Of a DNA stretch of 64,000 bases, positions 54,335 through 63,064 are shown in pieces. Origin of the DNA: a candidate division LCP-89 bacterium B3_LCP. Its GTDB lineage: Bacteria > Electryoneota > B3-LCP. The notes under the pieces are model-generated. The model made no database searches. It worked only from the letters and a program-made list of their open reading frames with translations, and was not told the DNA's origin. Numbering within the stretch: the first letter of the stretch is position 1; every line of letters starts with the position of its first letter. The stretch spans positions 62,001 through 126,000 of the forward strand of contig NJBN01000002.1 of NCBI GenBank assembly GCA_005223185.1. Reading direction: 5' to 3'. The position numbers and the translations under genes are program-made.

Positions 54335-55456
54335 ATGCTTAAGATTGCGTTTATTCTTCAAGCTTTTTACGGAGATCATATCGGTGGTGCTGAGAGGCAG
54401 GTACAGATGCTGGCAGAAGCCCTGCGTGAAGACAACTGGGAGACTGCTTATATATGCGAACGCACATCCGATAAACCTGCCCATGAACGTGTTGCGGGAA
54501 TGCAGGTTTTTGCCTTGCCTATGCGTAAGAAGAGGAGTGCCTGGAAGAATAAGCGATTATTATGCCGTGCTATGGATGAAAGCCGTGCTGATATTTTCTA
54601 TCAACGTATTAGACATCCCTACACAGGATTGGGTGCAGCACATGCGAAAAAGCTGGGTAAACCTTTCATATTTGCTGCAGCATCCAAAGCGGACGTGGTG
54701 CGCGATAAAGATCTGCGGCAGAAGAGCCAGTCTAACAGTATTCAGGATAGTTTATTCCGCCCCTTAAATCGCCATCTGGAAGATGAGGGGATTTTAACCG
54801 CCAGTGCCCGGATTCTACAGACGTCTGAGCAACTGGAGTTACTGAAACGGCACTACCGTTGTAGTGGCGTGATTATTCCCAATCATGTTGTTATTCGTGA
54901 TGATTTAGCCAGGCAACAGGAAGGTCCACTCCAGGTTATCTGGATATCAAATATTAAGGCATTTAAGCGGCCTGAACTTTTTATTCAATTAGCTGAAAAT
55001 TGTGCTGACATTGACGCTGAATTCATCATGATCGGTTCCTGTGTAAGTCCTCAAATCCTTAAAGACATCAAGGAAGCCGAAGATAGAATAGAGAAATTCA
55101 GCTACATAGGTCCCATGGATCCTGTTGAAGCGGAAAAGCGGATTTCCCAGGCGTCAGTTCTGGTGAATACCAGCGAGTTCGAGGGATTTCCCAACGCTTT
55201 TCAGCAAGCCTGGATTTACGGAGTTCCAACAGTTAGTTTGGGCGTCGATCCGGACGGTGTCATTTCACGCGAAAAACTTGGTTCTTGCGTCTCTTCGCTA
55301 AAGGATATGGAAAATGAAGTGAGATGCCTGCTGAACGATGCCTCCCTGCGATCTGAAATCGGAGATAAAGCTCAGAAGTTTTCACGGCAAGAATATGATA
55401 TTAAGCAGTTACTTCCTAAGTATCTTGCACTATTTCACGATCTGCTGAAACAATGA
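54335..55456 (+). CDS. GT4-family glycosyltransferase
   Basis: A 373-residue GT-B-fold glycosyltransferase. The N-terminal GDHIGGAERQVQMLAEAL is the glycine-rich loop of GT4 enzymes; the C-terminal half has VIWISNIKAFKRPELFIQLAE and the donor-binding block LVNTSEFEGFPNAFQQAWIYGVPTVSL. It adds one sugar to the lipid-linked repeat at the cytoplasmic face. It starts one base after the previous stop codon and overlaps the next start (ATGA). Confidence 0.92.
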   Translation: MLKIAFILQAFYGDHIGGAERQVQMLAEALREDNWETAYICERTSDKPAHERVAGMQVFALPMRKKRSAWKNKRLLCRAMDESRADIFYQRIRHPYTGLGAAHAKKLGKPFIFAAASKADVVRDKDLRQKSQSNSIQDSLFRPLNRHLEDEGILTASARILQTSEQLELLKRHYRCSGVIIPNHVVIRDDLARQQEGPLQVIWISNIKAFKRPELFIQLAENCADIDAEFIMIGSCVSPQILKDIKEAEDRIEKFSYIGPMDPVEAEKRISQASVLVNTSEFEGFPNAFQQAWIYGVPTVSLGVDPDGVISREKLGSCVSSLKDMENEVRCLLNDASLRSEIGDKAQKFSRQEYDIKQLLPKYLALFHDLLKQ

Positions 55457-56598
55457 ACGTTCTCTGGGTAAATTCCGGCACAACTGATACACTGAGTAAT
55501 ACCAGATTGCACGGCATTATACCTGTATTTAACGAATGGGGTGATAAAAGCCACGCCATATTAGGTGGGAAATCCAGCGCAGATTTACCGGATTATTTTA
55601 TAATCATTCCAGTGCCTCTGGGTAAGCAGAGATTATATTGGTTACTGGTGACGCTGCTTCTCCCTTTCTTATGCCTCAAATATAAGACTGACATCATTTT
55701 GACTGACTGGATGTCAGCAAGACTAACTTATCTGGTTATACTACTTAAGAAAGTGGGACTGCTGAAATGCAAGTTAGTGCATGACGTTAGAACGGTTCCC
55801 GTCAGAGAAGACAGCGGCAAAGCTTACAGAGCTTATTCTGGTTCGTTGAAATATGCCCAACGCCATTTTGACGGATTAACCACCATCACCAATCCGCTTC
55901 GAGATGAAATCTGTGCCGAATTCGGTTTCCCCGAATCTAAGATTGGAGTTTGGACGTCCGGTGTGAACGTCGATCACTTTAAACCGCAGAATGCCTCCGG
56001 TTTGCGCAAAGAGCTGGGCTTGGAAGGAAAATTTGTGGTGTTCTATCACGGCGCAGTAAACGAAAACAGAGGCGTTATCGAACTTGCTGGTGCCGCTGAA
56101 CATTTACGTGATTTGCCAGATCTGCGCATCATCATTGTCGGGCGAGGAAACCGTTGGTCGGAATTGGAAACAGTCATAAAGCAGAAATCACTTGAACAAG
56201 TGATATTAAAGCCGGGTGTTCCCTATGCAGAAATTCCACGTTGGGTTGCCATGGCTGACCTCTGTGCGGTGCCACTGCCGGATCATCCCTGGTGGAGGGT
56301 ATCCAGCCCTTTGAAGCTGATGGAATACTTGGCTATGGAAAAACCTGTATTACTCACTGAAATGCCCGCTCATCGTGCTGTTATTCCGGACGATAAAGAT
56401 GCCTTCTACGTCCCCTCAGCAAACCCTGAAATGTTCGCCGTTGGGATTCGCAGGGCGATCTCACAGAAGGAACGATTCAAAGAGATGGGCGAAACGGGCA
56501 GACACAAGGCAAAATCCATTTTAACCTGGGAAATGCAGGCAAAATTCTTACACGACTATTTCGATAAAGTGCTGCAAGCTCAGATTAACCTAAACTAA
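55453..56598 (+). CDS. GT4-like glycosyltransferase
   Basis: A 381-residue GT-B glycosyltransferase, starting at an ATG that overlaps the preceding stop codon. A hydrophobic segment near residues 55-75 (LLVTLLLPFLCLKYKTDIIL) suggests membrane association. The C-terminal donor site contains VFYHGAVNENRGVIELAGAAEHL and the acidic block SPLKLMEYLAMEKPVLLTEMPAH. Sugar and linkage unknown. Confidence 0.9.
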   Translation: MNVLWVNSGTTDTLSNTRLHGIIPVFNEWGDKSHAILGGKSSADLPDYFIIIPVPLGKQRLYWLLVTLLLPFLCLKYKTDIILTDWMSARLTYLVILLKKVGLLKCKLVHDVRTVPVREDSGKAYRAYSGSLKYAQRHFDGLTTITNPLRDEICAEFGFPESKIGVWTSGVNVDHFKPQNASGLRKELGLEGKFVVFYHGAVNENRGVIELAGAAEHLRDLPDLRIIIVGRGNRWSELETVIKQKSLEQVILKPGVPYAEIPRWVAMADLCAVPLPDHPWWRVSSPLKLMEYLAMEKPVLLTEMPAHRAVIPDDKDAFYVPSANPEMFAVGIRRAISQKERFKEMGETGRHKAKSILTWEMQAKFLHDYFDKVLQAQINLN

Positions 56599-56612
56599 AC
56601 ATTCTAATTGGC

Positions 56613-58031
56613 ATGATACTGAAAGGTACAAGTCATACCGTGATCGGCCGGCGAGCCATCATTACTTTGTTTCTGCTGCCATTTGCTATATTTGTTTCTA
56701 AGGCGGTAACAGGCGCGAGCAATTATTACCTTTTATTAGTAATGGCTGCAATCGTGTTCTTTACCGTCCTGACTCGCTTTGAATTCTCACTGTTACTTAT
56801 CGGGTTCACCAGCTATTTTCTCTCCTATATTATCTGGCTCTATGATCTTCCCGGTCCCTTGATCAATATGGGATATGCCTTGATCATCATGCTTCTTGTA
56901 AGAGAGCTCTTTTTTACTTCAGGTCTGACAATAGTTAGGACGCCAATTAATTATATCCTGTTTGCCATAGTGGCCTTAGGTTTTCTCTCCATCGCAGGTG
57001 GTGAATCCGGGGTATATCCCTCTTTGAAGGGTCTTCTAAGGCATATAGGTTTCCCCTTTCTCTTCATTCTGATCTTATTGGCAGAACCAGATGAAAAGCT
57101 GATGCGTAAGCTTATTATAGGGATAATCATTATAGCATTCGTCCAGGTGATTGCTTCAGTTCTCCAATTTACCTGGTACTCGACTATCGCGCCGAAACCC
57201 TACGGAACCCGCGCTGACCTGTCCGGTGGTTTATTGGCTTTCTCATGTGGAGGATTTACCGCCGTACTGATGGTGATGACTTTCTGCCTGCTGATGGGAT
57301 TCATTATTGTAAAAGGTCTAAACCTCAAACTTGCCGTTCTAACAGCACTCACTTTAGTACCGATCTACCTGTCTTCCGCTCGAGCTGGCGTTATGCTTAT
57401 AGCTATGTCAGTTTTCTATATGCTGATCGTTGCGCCGCTGTCGAAACATGGATCGTTATTCAATCGCATTCTAACAGCCCTATCGCTGTACTTTTTACTT
57501 TTGGGAGCGGCTTTAGCGGGTCTGGGAGGGCAGAGTTTCAAGGAGATACTGAACCCTCAGTATGCCTATGATTATAGCATCAAACAGTCCGATTCGGGTA
57601 TGGGCAGGCTGCAGGCATTTGAAGTCGCAGAAAAGGAACTTCGTAATTCGATAGAGAGGCTAATAGGGAGAGGTCCTGGCATTCTTACACCGACCACCGT
57701 TACCGAGAATCCTAATTCATTAATTGCTTCAAACCCGGCGCTTTTCAGGAATGTTACCGGTTACGCTACAACGGTAATTGAATTGGGTTACACCGGTTTG
57801 GTCTTATTTTTGCTTTTATATTTTCAAGTCTTTAGATTTACACGTCGTTTCCTCCGCTTGATAGACGACAAGTTTTGGGAATCAGTGGCGTTAGGGTTTT
57901 GTGGAACTATTGTAATTTATGTAATTTCAGCAATTTACATTGATTCCTGGATATTTTATCCTCTACCTTTTACTTTCTGGGCGATAGCTGCTGCTATCTA
58001 CCGTGTTGGCCAGATTCGAGGTATATTTTAG
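56613..58031 (+). CDS. O-antigen ligase/Wzy polymerase-like membrane protein
   Basis: A 472-residue polytopic protein with about 11-12 transmembrane segments and one large loop at about residues 305-390 (YDYSIKQSDSGMGRLQAFEVAEKEL), the layout of the Wzy_C/WaaL family. Short motifs such as LSSARAGVMLIAMSVFY are typical. Since a flippase and chain-length determinant are in the same operon, polymerase (Wzy) is the more likely role than ligase. The 135-base gap after it holds nothing clear. Confidence 0.85.
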   Translation: MILKGTSHTVIGRRAIITLFLLPFAIFVSKAVTGASNYYLLLVMAAIVFFTVLTRFEFSLLLIGFTSYFLSYIIWLYDLPGPLINMGYALIIMLLVRELFFTSGLTIVRTPINYILFAIVALGFLSIAGGESGVYPSLKGLLRHIGFPFLFILILLAEPDEKLMRKLIIGIIIIAFVQVIASVLQFTWYSTIAPKPYGTRADLSGGLLAFSCGGFTAVLMVMTFCLLMGFIIVKGLNLKLAVLTALTLVPIYLSSARAGVMLIAMSVFYMLIVAPLSKHGSLFNRILTALSLYFLLLGAALAGLGGQSFKEILNPQYAYDYSIKQSDSGMGRLQAFEVAEKELRNSIERLIGRGPGILTPTTVTENPNSLIASNPALFRNVTGYATTVIELGYTGLVLFLLLYFQVFRFTRRFLRLIDDKFWESVALGFCGTIVIYVISAIYIDSWIFYPLPFTFWAIAAAIYRVGQIRGIF

Positions 58032-58166
58032 TTTTAAGTTTAATTTTTAAACTGGATCATGTTATGCCTGATACGCTATCGAAATCCAGTTATTTGCAGT
58101 CTCAGTTGCAGTGAAAGGAACGAGTATAAATTGTCGCTTTCAATCTCTAATCACTGAGGAACTATT

Positions 58167-59360
58167 TTGCGGATCCTGATTGTATCACATCTCTGGCCAC
58201 GGGAAAGCTGGTCTAATTACGGGATCTTCGTATCCGACCAGGCAGCGGCTCTCACGGAGCATGTTGACGTTACGGTCGCCGTTCCCATTGATTTGACCGT
58301 GAGAAGGTCCGAAATCAGCGTATTGAGTGTGATTTCAGGGATGGATAAGTACCGTAAGCGAACCAAGCCGGAATTGATCAGCTATCCTGAAATCAAATTG
58401 GTGGAAGTCCCTTTTAAAGCCGCATTACTCAGACAGAAATTCACTGAAAAAACGATCGGCAATCTGAGTGAAGCATTAAGCAGCGTCTCTTTGGGCAAGT
58501 TCGACTTGGTGCACGCTCATACAATCTATCCGGATGGTCTGGCTTGCGCGCAATGGTTGGAAGAACAAAAAACGCCGTTGGTAATAACTGCTCACGGTAC
58601 AGATGTTCATTCCATATCCGAAGGCGTCTTGAAGCTTTTGGATCCTCTGCTGCATCGGGCGGATGCTTTGGTTCCTGTGAGTAATTTCTTGGGCGACCAA
58701 CTGATCAAATTCGGCGCCGATAAGTCACAAGTTCGGGTGATCCCTAACGGCTTTGTAGCCCAACAGTTTTCCGATGTGGACGATTCCCATCGCGACCCTC
58801 GAAAAATCGTTCTGCTGGGAAATTTAAGACCGGTAAAGCGGGTTGACATTCTCATCCGTGCACTGCAATATTGCAGCGAAGATATCCATCTGGAAATTGG
58901 TGGGGATGGTCCCTCGAAAAAAGAACTTGAAAACTTAGTGAAAAAACTGGATCTGCAGGATAGAGTCAAGTTTTTAGGATTAGTGCCACGTAAAGACGTC
59001 CCGAGTTTCTTTGCCCAGGCATCTCTCATGTGTCTGGTGAGTTCACGGGAAGGTTGGCCCACAGTGATATTCGAAGCGCTCGCCTGCGGTACGCCGGTAC
59101 TGGCAACCTCGGTTGGTGGAGTCCCGGAAGCGTTGTCGCATGCGGGTCTGGGTCAGCTTGTTCCCCCGGACATCAATCCGGAAGCATTAGCAGAAGAGAT
59201 CGAATCATCTTTGGATTTCAACTGGAATCGGCAGTTCATCAGGGACTATGCCGGTCGTTTTTCTTGGGCGGAGATCGCTAAACAGTTAATGACTCTTTAC
59301 AGAGATATATTACCCGATTGCAACCCATCTGTACCTGATGAGTTACATTTACGGAGCTGA
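58167..59360 (+). CDS. GT4-family glycosyltransferase
   Basis: The 397-residue GT-B enzyme starts RILIVSHLWPRESWSNYGIFVSDQA. It carries the motifs VHAHTIYPDGLACA, VVNG-like VIPNGFVAQQFS, LGNLRPVKRVDILIRAL and the donor-binding acidic block SSREGWPTVIFEALACGTPVLATSVGGVPEAL (parts SREGWPTVIFEALACG). The TTG start has GAGGAA upstream. It overlaps the next gene by 23 bases. The acceptor is unknown. Confidence 0.92.
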   Translation: MRILIVSHLWPRESWSNYGIFVSDQAAALTEHVDVTVAVPIDLTVRRSEISVLSVISGMDKYRKRTKPELISYPEIKLVEVPFKAALLRQKFTEKTIGNLSEALSSVSLGKFDLVHAHTIYPDGLACAQWLEEQKTPLVITAHGTDVHSISEGVLKLLDPLLHRADALVPVSNFLGDQLIKFGADKSQVRVIPNGFVAQQFSDVDDSHRDPRKIVLLGNLRPVKRVDILIRALQYCSEDIHLEIGGDGPSKKELENLVKKLDLQDRVKFLGLVPRKDVPSFFAQASLMCLVSSREGWPTVIFEALACGTPVLATSVGGVPEALSHAGLGQLVPPDINPEALAEEIESSLDFNWNRQFIRDYAGRFSWAEIAKQLMTLYRDILPDCNPSVPDELHLRS

Positions 59361-61341
59361 CGCCTTGCCATTTTTAATTACAGGTAAAACTCCGGTACAG
59401 ATTTCCGCTGCAATTATGGGGAAGATGAGGATATTCATCAGGCGGTTTGTCCTTAACCTGAAACGATCTTTGAAAGCAACCAGCGAACGCAATTGGATAG
59501 AAAATACCAGGGCAGTCGGTTTCATCTACGATGTCAAAGAAGCTGAGAGGATACTTAAGAAATACCCTGCTGTACATGATTCAATCATGCGAGAGGCTGA
59601 AAAAGCTATATCCGGTTACACGGATATTCCGGGGTTTGGCGAACGCTCCATACAGTTTAACGGAAGCGCTGATATATGGTGTGAAGAACCCTATGCCCAT
59701 CGCATGCTCTGCCGACTGGATTTTTTAAGACCTTTGGTTCGAGCTCATATTTTATCACCCGGAAGGTCTGACTATGCTTCATCCATTGAACGGTTACTGA
59801 TAGATTGGAACAATATTCACCTGACACACCGGCACTGGGATTCAGTTGATGAAGCCATACGCATCTTGATTCTGCTAGAAACCGTAAGCCTGGTAGGGAA
59901 TGATCTTTCAAATGAAGCTTTTCTGGCTGGGATAAAGAGCATCGTGCGCGCTGCCTGGTCGGTGGAAAAAAATCGTACCCGCACCGGCAATCACCTGATT
60001 TATGAAGGTTTAGCGCTCTACTTCGCGGGGAATTGCCTGCATAATTATTTTCGTTCATCCCATTGGCGAAAGCTGGGATCAGAGATCCTAGAAGAGACTA
60101 TGCGTCTGCAGGTTTTGAATGATGGCATGAACGCTGAACTATGCACCAGCTATCATCTCATCACCGGTACTAATTTTATCAAAGCGTGGGTGCTGGCGCA
60201 GAAGAGAGATGGGAGTTTTTCTAAAGAACATATTGACCGCTTGCGAAAGATGGCTCTTCAGGCTTCCAGACTGCAAGCAACTGATGGTGGATTCTTCTCT
60301 TTAGGCGACAGCGATAGGATGGCAGGATCGAGCAGGGAAGAGAATGAAGCGCGGGCATTCGCCCAACTGGGAACATTCCTGCAGAGTCCTGATGACAGCC
60401 AGAAACCACACGACCTTGAATATGAATTTCTGCTGGCTGACTGTGACGTAAGTTCTCTTATAGATGATAAAATAGCGGATGAATCCGCCTCATCGGAAGC
60501 TGGCGGTTATCATATATTTTCAGCTCAGGACGGTAGCAAACTGATCTTTGATGCAGGTCCCTTTGGACTTTCGGGTGCATCCCACCACGGGCATGCGGAC
60601 AGCCTGAGTTTCGCGGTGCATCTGCCGGATTGCCGGTTTCTCGTGGATCCCGGCGCCTTCAGCTACGTGGATTATAGAGCCCGTTCCTATGCGCGTTCGA
60701 CTTCTGCGCATAATACCGTCCGTATCGATGGACAGAACAGCTCTGAAGTATCAGGCGGTTTCACTTTTGGTAGAGGAGCTGACGCTGAACTGATCGAGAA
60801 GAAGGATCTGTCCTTTGGAGTAATCCTTACTGCGGAGCACGATGGATACACAAGGTTAAGTAATCCTGTCATCCATCGCCGGAGTCTAATCTGGTTGTAT
60901 GAAATGCCACTCTGCTTCATCGTTATCGACCATTTTGAAGGAACAGGAAAGCATTTAGCTGACCTCAACTTTCACGGTGAAATAGGGTGGAAGGTGATCG
61001 CAGAGAGCAATGAACGGATCATCTGGCAATTTGAAGATAAAAGCATCATACAATCAGCCCATTCGAATTGCCCTGTTCAGTTAGACGTTCTTCAAGGTGT
61101 GAAGGAACCGGAATGGCAGGGGTGGGTGTCACCTGTATTGGGTCAATATAAACCCGCTCCGGTGTTAGTACAAAAGTTAGAATTCAAGCAGCCAATTGAC
61201 ATAGTCAATATATTCTGCCGGGTTGATCAGGGAGATCCTGAACTTCAAATCGTTCAGAAAGATCAACATATCGAACTGGAAGGGCGCTTCGCGGTTCGCT
61301 GGAAATGGGCTGGAGAACGTCTTGAAGTAGAGATGGATTGA
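59338..61341 (+). CDS. heparinase II/III-family polysaccharide lyase-like protein
   Basis: The 667-residue protein has an alpha/alpha toroid N-terminal half (residues about 60-340) and a heparinase II/III beta-sandwich C-terminal half. Key segments are HLTHRHWDSVDEAIRILI, NHLIYEGLALY, ELCTSYHLITG, SHHGHADSLSFAVHLPD and FLVDPGAFSYVDYRARSYARST. In the family, such His/Tyr/Asn residues carry out beta-elimination of uronic-acid polymers. No signal peptide is evident, so it may be cytoplasmic or use an unrecognised route. Likely to edit or recycle the polymer; it supports a uronic acid in the product. The ATG overlaps the previous gene. Confidence 0.88.
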   Translation: MSYIYGADALPFLITGKTPVQISAAIMGKMRIFIRRFVLNLKRSLKATSERNWIENTRAVGFIYDVKEAERILKKYPAVHDSIMREAEKAISGYTDIPGFGERSIQFNGSADIWCEEPYAHRMLCRLDFLRPLVRAHILSPGRSDYASSIERLLIDWNNIHLTHRHWDSVDEAIRILILLETVSLVGNDLSNEAFLAGIKSIVRAAWSVEKNRTRTGNHLIYEGLALYFAGNCLHNYFRSSHWRKLGSEILEETMRLQVLNDGMNAELCTSYHLITGTNFIKAWVLAQKRDGSFSKEHIDRLRKMALQASRLQATDGGFFSLGDSDRMAGSSREENEARAFAQLGTFLQSPDDSQKPHDLEYEFLLADCDVSSLIDDKIADESASSEAGGYHIFSAQDGSKLIFDAGPFGLSGASHHGHADSLSFAVHLPDCRFLVDPGAFSYVDYRARSYARSTSAHNTVRIDGQNSSEVSGGFTFGRGADAELIEKKDLSFGVILTAEHDGYTRLSNPVIHRRSLIWLYEMPLCFIVIDHFEGTGKHLADLNFHGEIGWKVIAESNERIIWQFEDKSIIQSAHSNCPVQLDVLQGVKEPEWQGWVSPVLGQYKPAPVLVQKLEFKQPIDIVNIFCRVDQGDPELQIVQKDQHIELEGRFAVRWKWAGERLEVEMD

Positions 61342-61345
61342 CTTA

Positions 61346-62059
61346 ATGGAGATAAATCTTTTCGGTAAAGAGCGCCATATCCCTCTGAACGGGTTGAATG
61401 TTTCCCGTCAGTTGGAGTATGCCCTTTTAATGGAATATCTGAAACTAACAGGCAGTGAACTGCTTCTGGACGTTGCCTGCGGTGATGGCTATTGGACCGC
61501 TAAGATGATTCCTGAAGCGAAAAGTATCATCGGTTTCGATATGAACGATAAGCGTCTGCTTCAAGCACAGAAGTTAGCGCCCGGTCTAAGTGGTGCCATC
61601 AGAAGCGACGCCCATCATCTACCTTTCAAGGATGAATCTTTCGATGATACCATTGGAATCTGCGTACTGGAACATTTTCAGGATGACGTCGGTGCTCTAA
61701 AAGAACTGCGCCGGGTGACCAAAACCGGCGGTAAAATTGCCCTGACGGTGGATTCCTTCTCATATCCCGGCATGTCCGATGAAGAAAAGGCAGGACACGC
61801 GGAGAAATTTTCTGTAGCCCATCACTACACCATAGAAAGTATGACGGAAAAATTGCGGCAAGCCGATTTCGAAGTGACCCAATGGGATTATCTCCTGCGT
61901 AACCCCATTTCGGCGAATCTATACCGTCTTGCTTTGAAAGTACCAAAGCTGGCTTACTTCCTATTTCCTATCAGTTATCCTTTGAGCTTATGGAGCGAAC
62001 GACTCTCGAAAAACCGATCGAACGGGTACAAACTGGCGGTAGCCGCCCGGGCGCTGTGA
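61346..62059 (+). CDS. class I SAM-dependent methyltransferase
   Basis: A 237-residue methyltransferase of the UbiE/type 11 group. The SAM-binding motif I is LLLDVACGDGYWTAKMI (about residues 33-49), motif II FDMNDKRLL, and motif IV ISDDTIG-like DESFDDTIGICVLEHFQDDVGALKELRRVTKTGG (parts FDDTIGICVLEHF, ELRRVTKTGG). It probably methylates a sugar or lipid intermediate of the polymer. It begins four bases after the lyase gene's stop codon. Confidence 0.88.
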   Translation: MEINLFGKERHIPLNGLNVSRQLEYALLMEYLKLTGSELLLDVACGDGYWTAKMIPEAKSIIGFDMNDKRLLQAQKLAPGLSGAIRSDAHHLPFKDESFDDTIGICVLEHFQDDVGALKELRRVTKTGGKIALTVDSFSYPGMSDEEKAGHAEKFSVAHHYTIESMTEKLRQADFEVTQWDYLLRNPISANLYRLALKVPKLAYFLFPISYPLSLWSERLSKNRSNGYKLAVAARAL

Positions 62060-63042
62060 AACCTTCAGGTGAAAGAGTCTTCATCACCTGGCTTCCCTTT
62101 TCCAGCCGCAGTGAAACTCTGGCTAAGAGCTTCGGCGCTGTATCGGTATATTTTGGCTATCTGGCTGGCGGTAACAACTTATTGAAGATCGCTCTTCGCT
62201 ATCTGTTGATGACAATTCATACTATCGGTTTCGTCCTGTCCCGAAAACCGAAATTGGTTTACGTGATGAATCAGCCAGTGTTTCTACCGCTGACACTCTT
62301 TCTCCTGTCGCGAATAATGCGAGTGAAATACGTCATAGATTCGCATTCCGGTCTCTTTAATAAGAAGGAGTGGCAGTGGGCGCTGCCACTGATGAAATAT
62401 GCCTACCGGCATTCGCTTTTTTCCATTGTGACCAACAAGAACCACTGCAATTTGGTTGAATCCTGGGGTGCAAAGGCAGAGATCTTGGGCGCTTTGACCG
62501 TCGGGGAAGAAGAGGTCGTACCCTTCAACAGGGTAGATGATCCCAGCATGGTGGTAATAGGCACTTTCGCTTCCGATGAACCCTTAGAAGAAATATTGGA
62601 AGCATGTCAAAAACTCCCGCATGTCAAGTTTTACGTCACAGGAGCACTGAAAAAAGCTCCCCCGGAATTGATCTCCAGCGCCCCCGAAAATGTCATCTTT
62701 ACGGACTTCATTTCCAGACCTGAATATGTCGGTTTAGTCCGGGCGATGGATGCGGCTATTATACTGGTAACGCACGATGACGTGATGCAGAGAGGAGCTT
62801 ATGAAGCTATGTCCTGGGGAGTACCGATTATCACTTCCGATTGGCTTATCTTACGGGAGAGCTTCACTAAAGGCACGATGTTTGTAGATAATACGCCCGC
62901 AGCCATCGCAGGGGCTGTAAACCAGTTACTGGAAAACCCAGACCACTATAAGAATGAAATAGACCAGTTACGTCGTGAGAGAGCTGATAACTGGGATAGA
63001 AATATAGAGCGTATCAACGCTTATACGGAAAAAAACCTTTAA
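62056..63042 (+). CDS. GT4-like glycosyltransferase
   Basis: A 328-residue GT-B glycosyltransferase if translation starts at GTG 62056, which overlaps the methyltransferase stop codon (GTGA); the ORF track start at 61990 would add 22 residues lacking family similarity and overlap by 70 bases. Motifs: VFITWLPFSSRSETLAKSFGA, YVIDSHSGLFNKKEW, NKNHCNLVESWGA and the donor-site VTHDDVMQRGAYEAMSWGVPIITSDW (part RGAYEAMSWGVPIITSD). Sugar unknown. Confidence 0.85.
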   Translation: MKPSGERVFITWLPFSSRSETLAKSFGAVSVYFGYLAGGNNLLKIALRYLLMTIHTIGFVLSRKPKLVYVMNQPVFLPLTLFLLSRIMRVKYVIDSHSGLFNKKEWQWALPLMKYAYRHSLFSIVTNKNHCNLVESWGAKAEILGALTVGEEEVVPFNRVDDPSMVVIGTFASDEPLEEILEACQKLPHVKFYVTGALKKAPPELISSAPENVIFTDFISRPEYVGLVRAMDAAIILVTHDDVMQRGAYEAMSWGVPIITSDWLILRESFTKGTMFVDNTPAAIAGAVNQLLENPDHYKNEIDQLRRERADNWDRNIERINAYTEKNL

Positions 63043-63064
63043 CCAGAGGCTGTCGGAGATAAAT

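Noticed and set aside
62369-62392. AGTGGCAG/CTGCCACT inverted repeat in the glycosyltransferase gene
   Set aside because: It encodes ordinary family sequence (EWQWALPLMKYA); most likely chance.
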